Assembly: GCA_015680685.1 (NCBI GenBank)
Contig: MNCI01028413.1
Location: 72,740 to 136,739 of the forward strand
DNA length: 64,000 nucleotides
From: Gnetum montanum
Lineage: Eukaryota > Streptophyta > Gnetopsida > Gnetales > Gnetaceae
Reading direction: 5' to 3'
Positions 34,362 to 45,673 of this stretch are shown here, piece by piece. The translations under genes and the position numbers were made by a program. The notes below the pieces were generated by a model that did no database searches, was not told the DNA's origin, and saw only the letters and a list, made by a program, of their open reading frames with translations. The number at the start of each line of letters is the position of its first letter. Position 1 is the stretch's first letter.

Positions 34362-34476
34362 TGTTGTGTGTGAATTTATGTGACTTTTAATAATTACTTC
34401 TTCTTTCTAAGAGATGTATCGTTAAGTTCTTTATAGCGATCTTGTATGATATAACTAATCTAGATAACTAGCACCA

Positions 34477-34494
34477 TCCCCGGCAACGGCGCCA
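34477..34494 (-). promoter_or_regulatory. Primer-binding site, tRNA-Asp
   Basis: On the minus strand TGGCGCCGTTGCCGGGGA is the classical plant Gypsy site complementary to the 3' end of tRNA-Asp. It lies one base inside the LTR end. Confidence 0.95.
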
Positions 34495-34495
34495 A

Positions 34496-35423
34496 TGATG
34501 AGTGGCGAGGTACCCCTACACTCAACCATACGAAACGAGCATAACACGCGCGATCCAATCGAACTCCGCAGACGGACTAGTTGTGGCACCTAGACAGTTA
34601 TCCTTAGGTCACAGTTCGTTGTCTTCCCACCTGGACTAGTATTTATATTTTTCACGTATGGTTTAGTCCAGTGTGAGGTGTAAGATGTGTTCCTAATTCT
34701 AACGCTACTCCTGAAGGCAGTGGAAAATAATATTAACTAAGCTAAACTAGGGGAAAAGGGGTAAGAAAATCTAATCTAGCCTAAGTGCGATGAGCAACCG
34801 ATTCCTTGATCAACCGTACACATCTTGGACCTCGTGCATGATTACCACTGGGATTACCAAGCATAGATCCTAGGTACGCCACTGGGATTACCAAGCGTAG
34901 ATCCCAAATACGCCACTGGGATTACCAAGCATAGATCCCAAATACGCCACTGGGTTACCAAGCGTAGATCCTAGATATGCCATTGGGTTACCAAGTAGTC
35001 ACACTTAAATGCTCGTAATCAAGTCGTACTTGTTCCACGTTCTAGGAGTTTAAGGGTGAGAGAGAGAAAATAGTAAATAACATTAAATAAATAAATAAAT
35101 AACAAAGTGACTACTGCAATGATGAAGTAATCTTGATCTTTATTGCCGATCATGTGCATGTCCAAGTACATCACACTCGAATAGAGACACCGTATAATTA
35201 CATTCACCACACTGCGGGCAGACATGGAAAAATAATCTAACTCTGGAGGGATCAAACTACCAGAGCTTTGCTACTTCTAACTCCTATATTGTTGTACAAG
35301 GGAGAGCCGCGTCTTATTTATAGATATGGTGGCGAACTGCGATATCATGTATGCGATATCGTAGGGAAGACACGATATCGCAGCAGACGTGATATCACGG
35401 CCTATGCGAATCGCGTCTCATCA
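34496..35423 (-). mobile_element. Gypsy 5' LTR (right)
   Basis: 928 bp with TGATGAG/CTCATCA ends; TATA box (minus TATAAATA) at 35,315-35,322; five minisatellite units at 34,845-35,000. It is followed by GAAGG, the probable target duplication. Confidence 0.9.
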
Positions 35424-36425
35424 GAAGGGTATGATACCCTATTCAAGATTTAAGCTCCGTAATGGAGTGATTTGTCACTGTGAATCCACTCAACCCTACA
35501 AGGTCTTGACAAGCTTAGAATGTGGTTTCTAAGATCCCACAACAATTCCAAACTTGAGCTCTACAATAGAGTGATGTGGCATTGCAGCAACACTCAATCC
35601 TACAGGACCCCAACAAGCTCAAGATGATGCCTTCTCATAAGAAGTGCATCAACCCTAGTGGGGCAACAAGAAAGAAAAATAAAAATTACAAGGAAAGAAT
35701 GCAATTGATTTGCTAATCCTTGTACCTTGAAGTACAACATAATTTGATCACTACAATAGTACAAAAGATAGTACAATGATGCACACAAAATAATAAAATA
35801 ATCTACACAATGTTTACTTGATGTTGACTTTTTGCTTACATACAAACTTGCTGATTTCCCAAGAGAATGAAGTCTTCTTATAACTTAGATATTTTTGAAA
35901 TCACCTTAGAATTTCAACAACAACTATCTAATAATCACTAGAGACACCTTCTTTGAGATTGGAATGTTTTTCTACATCAGACCTCCATTCAAGGGAGACA
36001 TCTCTTCTTCATGAGAGACATCTTTGAGGAGATGTCTTCTTCATAAAGTAGACATCTACTATTTCTAAGAGATGTCTTCTTCTAAGCAACCTTCAACTTG
36101 GCCAAGATGTCTTGATCATCGAAGAGATGTCTTCTCTTGATAGTAAATGCTTACTATTTCTAGGAGATTTCTTCTTTGCATTTAATCTATGAATTCTAAG
36201 GCTTCCCCTTAATCACCAGAGCATCTTCTTTAAGATTTGAAGTCTTCATTACCTGTCAATGCTCCTGTAAGTTCTTGTACTTCTGCATACTTATCCATGA
36301 TTCCTTGGGACCATGTAGATGTTTTTCTTTGAGCTCTCCATGTTCTTGTCCTACAAATACAACAACCACACAAACATCCTTGTTCTCAATTTTTCTTAAG
36401 GTTTTGACATACCAAAAGGTCAACA
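35424..36425 (-). mobile_element. Copia 3' LTR, inner piece
   Basis: Collinear with 40,900-41,904 (shared TTACAAGGAAAGAATGCAA, TTTGATCACTACAATAGT, GACATACCAAAAGGTCAACA). On the minus strand the LTR begins TGTTGACCTTTTGG at 36,425. It contains several AGATGTCTTCT-type subrepeats (35,990-36,170). Confidence 0.88.
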
Positions 36426-36441
36426 ATATCCCCCCTTTTAA
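36426..36441 (-). promoter_or_regulatory. Polypurine tract of the Copia element
   Basis: Minus strand AAAAGGGGGGATAT directly before the LTR start TGTTGACC. Confidence 0.85.
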
Positions 36442-36839
36442 TGATGTTCAAAACTTAAGAAAATGGATGAGATAAACCAATAAATATCAAAAATAATATT
36501 AAGACATATAAATTTCTATGGTACCCAGGGACTAGGATAAAAGCATTGACATTTAAGGAAGTGGGAGAATATGAAACAATGAAAAAGTAAAGACTTGTCT
36601 CCAAAAGTGCACCACACAAAGATAACCAAAAGGAACAACATCAGTGTATATCAAAAATCATTTTCAATTGTTCATAAACTATTTATACAATGACCACATC
36701 ATATGCAAAAATCACATATGTGAAAGTCCATAAAAATCACACATGTAAATATTAAAACATCCATCTAAATACCCAAACATTCTTTCCCTTTTCAATATCA
36801 ACAAAAAGAAAAGAGAAAGAAAGAGAGCATCTGAGGTTC

Positions 36840-38408
36840 CTAATCACTAACCTCAGTCACATCATCAAATTCAAAGTCTACCGCTGCTTAGGATGGACGC
36901 TAAGTCTCCTTCTCATTATCATCACTACTGATGCTAAGATGGCTTAACTGCTACTCATCTTCATTTGAGGACTTAGTTTGTTGGATGGGGACCCTTTGAG
37001 GATGAAGCTTTGCTCAAAATCAAGATGAAGTTGATGGATCGGGCTAAACTATAGCTTGCTGAATAGATACCCATTGGGACATGGTCCCAAAGATACTTTC
37101 CATAGCCTACTACTCGAGGGATCTTGCAGCATCATCTAAAGGTGGAACATGATGCTTAGCCTATGTGAGAGCATGAGGCTTCCCTTGGACATGAGTTGAT
37201 GGCGCATTAGGCTTAAAATTAGACTTCATCCCTAAGTCATACCCATGAGAGGGACCAGTTTTCATAGAATGATGTGGTCGTATAGGAATGTCCTTCTCAT
37301 TGATAGAACTAAGAGAAGTGGTGACCTCCTTGAATTACAGCCCATCTAGAGGAAGAGGTACACTAGTAGCATCCATTCTCTTACAGAAGTAAGACTAATT
37401 CCTTTCAAGCATCATAATAACATGAGCAAATGGTCAAAGAAGCTTCTTCAAGGATGATCAAAGTTGTGCTCTCGCAGATTTAGACCTACTCAACTAAGGA
37501 AAGGCCTTAGATGATTATGCTTCCTTCTTCTTCTATGCCTAAGGTGGCCTAGTGGTCAATCCTACTTCTTTTACACATGAGTGGCTCCTCTTCTCAACAT
37601 ACTTCCTGAGACTCCTCTTACCTTTCAACAAAGGCATCTCCAGAATAGGTACACCTCTTTAACATATCAGCAACTATTGAGATAGTGATGCCCAAGAATT
37701 CTCTCCTTGGCATACAAATTTAGCATGTCTTGACATAGAGTATGTCTTAAATCCAGCAAATGTCCTATGAGGAGGTAATAAAGCATACAAGCTTAGGGTG
37801 ATAATAGATAGCTATAGCTTTCCCCTTTCACAATGATATTATACAAGATAATAAGAGATAGAGTGGATGCATTAGGAGCCATTCTATTCCTATCAATCTT
37901 GACTCTACTAAAAGATACAAACTCACCAAATAGTACATCACAAATTCATCATGTGTGATGAGAATTATACCATTGATGAAAATATCATTCATGGAATTAA
38001 TGGTAATTCTAAATACATCAACACTAGAAATTCCAAGAAGTGCATTCACAACTTGGGGAGATACCTCAATAACCTAACCTCCAACCATGGAAGTAAAAGT
38101 CCCAACCACAACATTGGAAATTACAATGTTACAATAAAATTCCCTAATCAAGATTTGAGGGGCCAAGAAATCCATCATAATAAACACAACCTAGTTTAAA
38201 GCTTGAACATAACTCATTAGAGTCTCCTACCTATGCAAGGGAAAAGGGAGTGCTCAGAGATGATGTTGGTGGTTTGAGTTACCTCAAACCTATTCTAGGC
38301 ACATGTGCTCTTGAATTGGGATGTGTAAGTGGTTGGCATGTTGCTAGAACTTGCTCTAGATCACTTCTTGGATGGTGCTCTAGACATTCCAATCTTCTTG
38401 TGGGCCAT
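36840..38408 (-). pseudogene. Second ORF of the Copia-type element (plant transposon-protein-like)
   Basis: Minus-strand ATG at 38,406-38,408 opens with MAHKKIGMSRAPSKK and a Ser-rich stretch; the stop at 36,840-36,842 follows DFEFDDVTEVSD. In between, with some frameshifts and stops, IREFYCNIV, GTFTSMV, IEVSPQVVNALLGISSVDVF and IEWLLMHPLYLLLSCIISL resemble the order seen in the plant 'putative transposon protein' family (REFYAN..., V.G..V.FS...IN..LG, then a hydrophobic helix). This similarity is judged by eye. The C-terminal half is low-complexity and acidic. It stands where Copia pol would be; no GKGH, DKNW, YVDD or RNase H motif is visible. Function unknown. Confidence 0.5.
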
Positions 38409-38899
38409 AGCTAATGAAATCACTATATCTGATGGATTCTTAGTCATCTTTGTGGGGTCTTCTTCAAAGAATAAAGACAAAATGAGGGTTTGGATCTTTT
38501 ATAATTACTCTGACTAAGGATTTTTGATTAGAAAGAAGACATTGTCTCCATGTTTAAAACTATATGTAGATGTCTTATTTTCATTATAGACATCTCTATC
38601 ATGTTTCTGGAGATGATAGGTAGACATCCTCTTTTTGGTGTAAACATCCCATGGAAAAAGTAGATATCTCTTAGAATACATTTTTAGGTAGACATCTCTT
38701 TAGATAAGGCTCAACAAGATGGGATTTCAAATAGGCTACCATAGTCTATAGCCCTAAGAGTACTTATTATTAATTTAAAAACTTACCTATACCTACCTCT
38801 CTTTACAAGGAGAATGAAGATATTTAGCATGCTAAAGAATGAGATTCCTCTTTTGTGGTTTCTCATCTTAGGTAAAGTTCCTTTATCTCCAAAGCTTGG

Positions 38900-40669
38900 A
38901 TTCCCTTGATGAATCTGTTTGTAAGAGACTCCTCATTCTCTTGTTCCTTCATTTTGAGTCTCCATTCTTTATTAATCCTATTTTCTTTTGAGTTATTGTC
39001 CAATCTTTTCTATGGTCTTGCATAAATTCCTTTCTTGGTGCATTTTGATAAGACCAAGAAGTTCTATGGTATGTCCATCTATTCATATGATAATACTTTA
39101 AATTGCATTCCCATTATTTATGCCTAAATTGATGAAAATAATAACATCTAATCCTTCTATGGGAGTAAGAGTGATTAAGATGATCAAACCTTTGAGGATC
39201 CTTTTGGTGGTTAGAAGCTTCTTCTAATTTTGATGTAGTGGCATTGTCCTTTGGAGCACCATTCAGTTGTGATGGGGTCATTGAAGGTGATTCATCTTAT
39301 GTACAGCATCCTAGCCCACTCTTATCCTATGTACTTCTTCCTTGTTCTAATACTATCTAAGGAATTCTTTTTCATTTTACCAACCATTCATTCACAATCT
39401 TGACATATGCAATTTATATTTTAGCCTGGTCATAAGACAAGGTTAGCTTTTTATTCTCAACCCTTAGGTCTAAGAGTTCTTTAGTAAAACCTAAGATTTT
39501 TGAATTTAAAGAAGAGATATCTTGGTCCTTAATCTTGATCTATTTATTCAACTTATTGCAAAGAATTTGAAGTGATAAAATTTCATTACACATGAGTTCA
39601 AACCTTTCTTCCTCAATTTCAAATTCATCATCTAAGGGGCTAGCATCATTATCTATACAAGCCATATAGATGACGTGCAAGTCCCTTGCATCATTCTCTA
39701 CTTCCTCTTCACTGTGTTTTCCATCATCCCAACTTGTGTAGAAGTTAGTGTTTTTAGGCTCCATATCATTTCTATCCCTCCTTTGCAACCTACCATTGCT
39801 AGGACATTTAGAGGCCACATGGCCTCTTCCACCACAAACTTAACATTCTATGAAAGAGGAATTAAAAATGGAACTTAAAAATTTTTTACCTCTTTCTTTA
39901 CCTTTGACCTAATTGGTTCTCTACAAGTTGAAGCTTTTGTTCCTTTTAGCAAGCATCCTCTACAACTTCCTTGAGAGAAGAGCTATCTCTTCTTCATTTT
40001 CTTCATCTGGCTCAGTAGGTTCTTTTTCCTTGAAGAAAATCTTTAGAGCGATGGGTTTTTCTTAGATAGCTCCTTTTCTTATTAGGCTTATTTCATAAGT
40101 GCTAAGAACACTTTAAAGCTCTTTAAATTTGAAAGCCAAAAAGTACTTAATTTCTTCCATGGCCATGACCCTTAGTTTAAATTTATATTGAAGAGTTCTA
40201 ATCATTTTTATTATGACATTACTCTCAATGGATCTTTGCTTGGACCTCTAATGGCTACAACAAGATCATTTTCTCTACAAAAATAATCTTTTGTTTTCTC
40301 TCCTTCTTTCATTTTTAGCTTGTCATACTTACTTTGCAAAACTAATAATTTGGATTGCTTAACTATAGATGTTCTTTCATAATTAGCATCTAATGTTTGC
40401 CAAATTTCTTTGGCCATTTTACATCTAGCTACTCTATTAAACTCAAATTTATTTAAAGCATAATATAAACAATTTTTGACCTTTGAATCAAACATGAACT
40501 TATCTTCTTCCTCTTGTGTCCATTTGTTGCAAGGCCTGATGGCTTCTATTGTGCCATCAATGGACTATGTGTAGCCTTCAAGGATGAATTCCCAAACTTC
40601 AAACTTCATCGATTTGAAGAAGCCTTACATTTCTACATTTCAATAAGCAAAGTTGAATCCATTGAACAT
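38900..40669 (-). pseudogene. Copia gag, long plant type
   Basis: The minus-strand start PPMFNGFNFAY (ATG at 40,667-40,669) is the counterpart of the Copia gag opening PPxFDGxNFxxW. MFDSKVKNCLYYALNKFEF, then CKMAKEIWQTLDANYERTS and LKMKEGEKTKDYF (40,211-40,495) form the UBN2-type Gag core. A CCHC knuckle, C-x2-C-GGRGHVASKC (about 39,805-39,846), has one Tyr codon turned to stop. A Glu-rich helical tail (39,540-39,818: IYMACIDNDASPL, FEIEEERFELMCNEILSLQ) and an Arg/His/Tyr-rich part follow, as in long plant Copia Gags. The 3' end is not clear. Stops are scattered. Confidence 0.82.
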
Positions 40670-40733
40670 GGGTGGCTTTCTATAGGAAGTTGACTGCATT
40701 GTTCACTCTTGGAAGATGTAGAGCATAAGAGTA

Positions 40734-40749
40734 CCAAGCTTTGATACCA
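40734..40749 (-). promoter_or_regulatory. Primer-binding site, tRNA-iMet type
   Basis: On the minus strand TGGTATCAAAGCTTGG, one base from the usual TGGTATCAGAGCTTGG, two bases inside the LTR end. Confidence 0.9.
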
Positions 40750-40751
40750 CT

Positions 40752-41904
40752 TGAGGATCATTGAACTTATAAGGGAAGGGGATGAATAAGTTCCACAACT
40801 TTAAAATTCTTTAACACAAAGCACACATCATATTTAACATGGTTTCCCAACTTAGGTAGTCCACACTTAGAGGGTAGTTCACTTGCACATCTCTAAACTT
40901 TAAGGGTACCACACCCTATGTAGGCTCTAAGCTCTATAATGGAGTGATTCGTCGATGTGAATCCACTCAACCCCACAAGGTCCCAACAAGCTTAGAATGT
41001 GGTTTCCAAGATCTCACAAACTTTACAAACTTGAGCTCTATAACAGAGTGTTATGATGTTGCACCAACACTTAATTCCACAGGATCCCAACAAGCTCAAA
41101 ATGATGCCTTCTCAAAAGAAGCATATCAACCCTAGTGGGGCAATAAGAAAGAGAAACAAAAATTACAAGGAAAGAATGCAACTAATTTGTTGATCCTTGT
41201 ACTTTGAAATACAACACAATTTGATCACTACAATAGTGCAAAAGTTAGTATAATGATGCACATAAAATAATAAAATAATCTACACAATGTTTGCTTAATG
41301 TTTACCTTTTTCTTGCATAAAAACTTGCTCAATTCCCAACAGAATGGAATCTTCTTATAGCATAGATGTTTTCAAAATCACCTCAAAATGCTTGCAACAA
41401 CTATCTAACAGCTATTGAAGATGTCTTCTTTGAGATTGGGACGTCTTTCTACATCAAACCTTCATTCAGGAAAGATGTCTCTGCTTCATGGGAGATGTCT
41501 CTAAGGAGGCATCTTCTTCACAAAGTAGATGTCTACTATTTTTGAGAGACATCTTCTTCTAAGTAACCTTTAACTTGGCCAAGACATCTTCATCATTAGG
41601 GAGATGTCTTTTCTTGATAGGAGATGTCTACTATTTCTAGGAGATGTCTTCCTCTACATTTAATCTTTTCATTCTTTATCTTCCCCTTGATCACCAAAGC
41701 ATCTTATTAGAGCTTTGAAGTCTTCATTACTTGTCCATGCTCCTGTGAGTTCTTGTACTTCTACATACTTCTCCATGCTTCCTTGAGACCTTGTAGATGT
41801 TTTTCTATGATTTCTTCATGCTCTTGTCCTACAAATACAACAACCACACAAGCATCCCTATTCTCTATTTTTTCTTAAGGCTTTGACATACCAAAAGGTC
41901 AACA
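40752..41904 (-). mobile_element. Copia 5' LTR
   Basis: 1,153 bp between the PBS and the right TCTCT duplication; on the minus strand TGTTGACC...TCCTCA. Confidence 0.9.
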
Positions 41905-41909
41905 TCTCT
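41905..41909. repeat. Target-site duplication of the Copia element, right copy
   Basis: TCTCT, identical to 27,568-27,572. Confidence 0.85.
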
Positions 41910-42021
41910 TACTTGTTTTAGTATAGCTAATTCTTGTGACTATTTCTTTGCTAGATTTAGTATACCTTCAACCTCTCCATTATATTTTATAATTGCTTTA
42001 GCATATTTCGATTTTACTTTT
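41910..42021 (-). pseudogene. Coiled-coil-like pseudogene, 5' part
   Basis: Minus strand KVKSKYAKAIIKYNGEVEGI then LNLAKK, stop, SQELAILKQVRDN continues in frame into 27,572 downwards once the Copia element is removed. It is cut on the right by the LTR at 42,022. Confidence 0.5.
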
Positions 42022-42922
42022 GATGAACCATCAATAAGACAAGTTGTGTCTATGCATGTCTATCGATGCAGCCTCATCGATGTATCTCTATTGACACATG
42101 CTATCATGCATTGATGTAGATACGCCGATGCTGATGTAGTCATTACTTATATAAATGTGCACACCCCTTACATTTATGGCACCTTTATTCATAGCCTTAG
42201 ATAAATTCTTGTAGTTTCTTCCTTTAAAAGTTAGAATATTTTCCCTCTAAGTGCCCACAACATGGATTTATGAAATTGTACAACATTTTATTTGAGTGCA
42301 CATGTACCTGGATACATTTTTATGGATGAAAATAAAATTGATATTTCCTCTATTCATTGCAGCACTTAGAATAACATAATTCTTCTTTTTCACAATTTAC
42401 TTTAGATGTAATTTACTTTCTTGTTCTTAATTAATCAATACTATCATTCATAAGCAACATGAGTACAACCATTTCAAGCATAACATATTAATACTTGGTA
42501 ATCCCAATAGTGGATACTTGGTACGCCTAGTAGCATACACTTTGTAACCCAGTAACATTAATTTACATGCTGGATGTGTACATCAAGTGGGAATGGATAC
42601 TCCACATTAGGATAGTTAGTTAATGAAGTAGGTAATTAGTTAGTTAATTTAAATGAAGTGGAAATGTCATTTTTTCAATTAGTTAACAATTAGGAGAAAA
42701 TAATAAAAAATATAAAAATAAGAATCTTATGCCTCAACCATACTTAATAATACGCAATTATAAAAATAAGTGTGGATTGGAAACATAATGACTTACAACC
42801 ACATAATTCACCATTTACAAATATCAGCTAGTTAGGTAAATAAGTCCAAAGAATTTGATTGAATCACATGTGAACGCTTGTGATTTGTATGGTTGGGTGT
42901 AGGGATGATCCACCACTTATCA
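42022..42922 (+). mobile_element. Old Athila-like LTR (5' LTR of element C)
   Basis: It starts TGATGAACCA and ends CCACTTATCA, and aligns along its length with the LTR at 60,028-60,789: TATAAATG promoter at about 42,153, TAGAATATTTTCC, the TTGGTAATCCCAATAG minisatellite (42,490-42,560), GTGGGAATGGATACT and GTATGGTTGGGTGTAG. Divergence is high. U3 carries TCGATGCAGCCTCATCGA, an imperfect palindrome where the younger copies have GCGATATCGC. Confidence 0.75.
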
Positions 42923-42923
42923 T

Positions 42924-42941
42924 TAGCATTAGTATTGGGGA
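42924..42941 (+). promoter_or_regulatory. Decayed tRNA-Asp primer-binding site
   Basis: TAGCATTAGTATTGGGGA occupies exactly the position of TGGCGCCGTTGCCGGGGA in the younger element, after the same 1-nt T spacer. Nine of 18 bases match, and eight of the nine differences are C-to-T or G-to-A. Confidence 0.6.
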
Positions 42942-45559
42942 CTTAGTTTATCTTAAGTACACTAAGTATTATTAAATAGTGAATCCATATAATATTGTTG
43001 TAAGAAAAATATAATGAGCCATCTTCCATACAAAATAATAATACACTTTATACACATTACTAAGATGGCTTCTTCTCATAGGAATGAATCTCCATTGCAT
43101 GTCAATGATTCCACCCAACAACAAGATACGACTAAAAGGACTACTAGTGAGAACCCTTAGCAACTACAACTTGTCTATGCACATCTAGATCCTTACTGTA
43201 ACACCCCTATTAATTATCTATAAAATATCCTATAAATAACTCATAGAGATGCTACAAAATCCCAAGGATCTGGATTTAACCTTGACTCACTAACTCAAAA
43301 GGAAGTAGTAAATTAGATAAAATTATTAATTAGAAGCATAAATATAGTAGAAAAATATAGCATAGCAAATTTTTATAATACTTGCATATATATATTCACA
43401 TAAAACTTATTTAGAGAAAATTTGAGATTTTCACACTCCCAAAAGACTAGATGTCTAAAAATTCCCCTAGTAGCATCATTAAATAGTGTGTAAAATAATG
43501 ATCCCAACAACACTTGTTTCATCCCAATTGAACATTTTAAAATGAAGTTATTTGCAGTTTAAGTTTATTAAATTAAATAATAAAATATTAATATAAAATA
43601 ATAATTTTAAATTTTCCCAATCATATAGCACATGCTGAAATAAAAAAATGTTCTTTGCAATCTCATGGTTCCAATGATCCCAATGGTCCCATAGGTACAT
43701 AGTTCAAGTAGTCCAAAAGTGTACAAGGTTTCTATTTTACAAAAATACAAAATATACAGAGATTATTGGTCAAGTTAAGAGGGTCCATCTTATATAGAAT
43801 TAGTTCATCTTTCACCCTATGTTCCTCTTCTGATGCTTCCTTGTCCATTCTAAGCTTTTTGGATCAAAATGCAGGAAGAGTCAGAACTCCTCAAAAAAGA
43901 AAGCTTATTTTATTTCCTTCTTCATCGAGCATAAAGGTTATGGGTCAAAAGTCTCAAGATATGTGCCCAATAAAGGTTTCTAATAAAATATGCAAAAAGG
44001 TTGTAAGGTCCAAAAATGTCACAAATTTTCCTGAAATCTAAATAAAATCCAAATATCCAAAGGAAATATATATTTTTTAATTATTTAATCCTTTAGTGTT
44101 TAAGGATGTCATGAATTATCTAACAAAATTTAAAAAGTGAATTTTAATTAGGTATCTCTAAAGACTAGGTTTTGGTTACCCTCACTACCAAAGGAACTCA
44201 CTGACAGTTCTTGGAATAACCTTACATTAGCCATGTGACCCCAAACAAGTTGCTCATGGTAGGGTCTTGGCAATAGCCTCACTACTAGCATCCTCAATGG
44301 TTGAGGCATACGTATCAATGGAAGGATAGATATAGACTATGCCTCATCACACACCATTAGACTTAACTACTTAATGCCATGGTTTTGGTTAAATCTATAG
44401 CCTCACATTAACTTACGAATCAAAATCCAGGGTAGGAAATCCATCCAACAACCCTTGTTCCTATGGGGTGGGTTCACTGAAAAAAGACATAACTATTGCA
44501 TGCAGACAAGGAAATCTAAAATATTCATGGATCCCACTACTAACTAAGCAAAATTGGTTTCACAAATATTATTATATTATTCAAAATGTCTAAAAGGTAT
44601 CCAAAATGGCCAAAAATCTGCAAAAACTCATATTCCATAAAATTCTTACAAAATTAAGTTTATGTCATGAGCATATCTCAAATATTCATAAAACATCCAA
44701 GGACAAGTTGGGCATAATTCCTACAATTTTCAAAACTCATCAAAAAAGCCCAAAATTACAAAAATCCAATAGCATCTTGGCATATTAATTAAAATTATAG
44801 AAGAATGATAGAAAACTAGGAAGTAGAGAGGAGAGATGGAGAATCCATAGCAATATGGGCTAGATATGTGAAAGGAAAATAAAATAACTTCCTTACTTGC
44901 ATTGGTAGGACTTCCAAAAAAAAAATTTCTTTCTTTCCTACCTACTGCCCTCAATTGTGTTTTACCTTGCTTATCCTATTGCACATGAAATCCTTGTTCA
45001 AACTATGACAAGATATATCTAGGGCCAATACCGATTTGTAGGAGAAAAAATGAAAGAAGAAATGGCAGAAAATGTCTTTGTGAAAAAATGTGATGGAACA
45101 TGATTTTGATAAAACCCAATGGCAAAAAAACAAGCAATAGAATTTAGGTAGCAGAAGAAAAATCAAAAGGTGTTAAAAATGCATAATGTTCATACATATA
45201 AGCTTATAAGCTTATGTGTTTACTTTCCTTTTTAAGCTTCAAAATGCATCACATGAATCAACTTACTTTTTTTATTTCTGAATTTTAATTTTAGTTTATA
45301 AACAAAAATAATTTTTATAAGTTCTATAATGTTTCTCCTCTTATTAATACTGCTAAGACTTAATGCTCATAACACACACACCGAGATTCCAAATCAAATT
45401 CTGTTTGAACCTATAGAATCCTTATCAAATTCTCTACCTAATTATATCTTCAAATTTTACCTAAGATTCACTTATTATAGTCATCCACTTCCAATGCAAA
45501 AACTTTTACAATATTTTAACAAACTAGAAAATGTGATATCTCAGGAATCGTAACTCCGA
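42942..45559. other. Degraded element interior, AT-rich
   Basis: A short frame beginning MASSHRNESPLHVNDSTQQQ (43,071) may be the start of gag of the old element. TGTAACACCCC at 43,198 looks like the start of another LTR but no partner was found. An 18-bp perfect palindrome, ATAAGCTTATAAGCTTAT, is at 45,198-45,215. Nothing else codes recognisably. Confidence 0.35.
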
Positions 45560-45651
45560 TTCTAGTGAACCAAGGATCAAAACCTACATTTTTAAATGTT
45601 CTAGACACATTGATAAGGCTATATTTTGGGTTGGACATCAACTTTAAGATC

Positions 45652-45673
45652 ATATATATATATATATATATAT
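45652..45673. repeat. (TA)n microsatellite inside a Copia RT remnant
   Basis: About eleven TA units directly before the codons of the YMDD motif, flanked by two copies of ATCAACTTTAAGATCAT (45,638-45,654 and 45,698-45,714). Confidence 0.9.

Larger units (their letters stand above)
27749..35423 (-). mobile_element. Ty3/Gypsy (Athila-like) LTR retrotransposon, gag plus second ORF, minus strand
   Basis: Two similar LTRs (27,749-28,639 and 34,496-35,423) begin TGATGAG and end CTCATCA. Reading the minus strand: 5' LTR, perfect tRNA-Asp PBS, gag (34,361 down to the gap), a 658-N gap, second ORF (about 31,480-28,812), PPT, 3' LTR. It sits inside the Copia 3' LTR, so it is younger than the Copia element. 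There is no room for a normal 3-kb pol unless the N run underestimates the missing sequence. Confidence 0.88.
27573..41904 (-). mobile_element. Ty1/Copia-type LTR retrotransposon, non-autonomous, minus strand
   Basis: Bounded by perfect TCTCT duplications. The right LTR (40,752-41,904) is the 5' LTR, followed by an iMet-type PBS (40,734-40,749), a Copia gag, a second ORF, a polypurine tract (36,426-36,441) and the left 3' LTR. The left LTR is split by a 7.7-kb Gypsy insertion (27,749-35,423). Without that insertion the element is about 6.65 kb. No RT, RNase H or integrase motif is visible between gag and the PPT, so it would depend on another element for mobility. Confidence 0.85.

Noticed and set aside
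34477-34494. Part of a tRNA gene (TGGCGCCGTTGCCGGGGA)
   Set aside because: It is complementary to a tRNA 3' end and sits one base from an LTR; it is a primer-binding site, and no cloverleaf surrounds it.
42022-42040. Extension of the minus-strand coiled-coil frame past 42,021
   Set aside because: The frame stays open by chance into the LTR; TGATGAACCA marks the LTR start.
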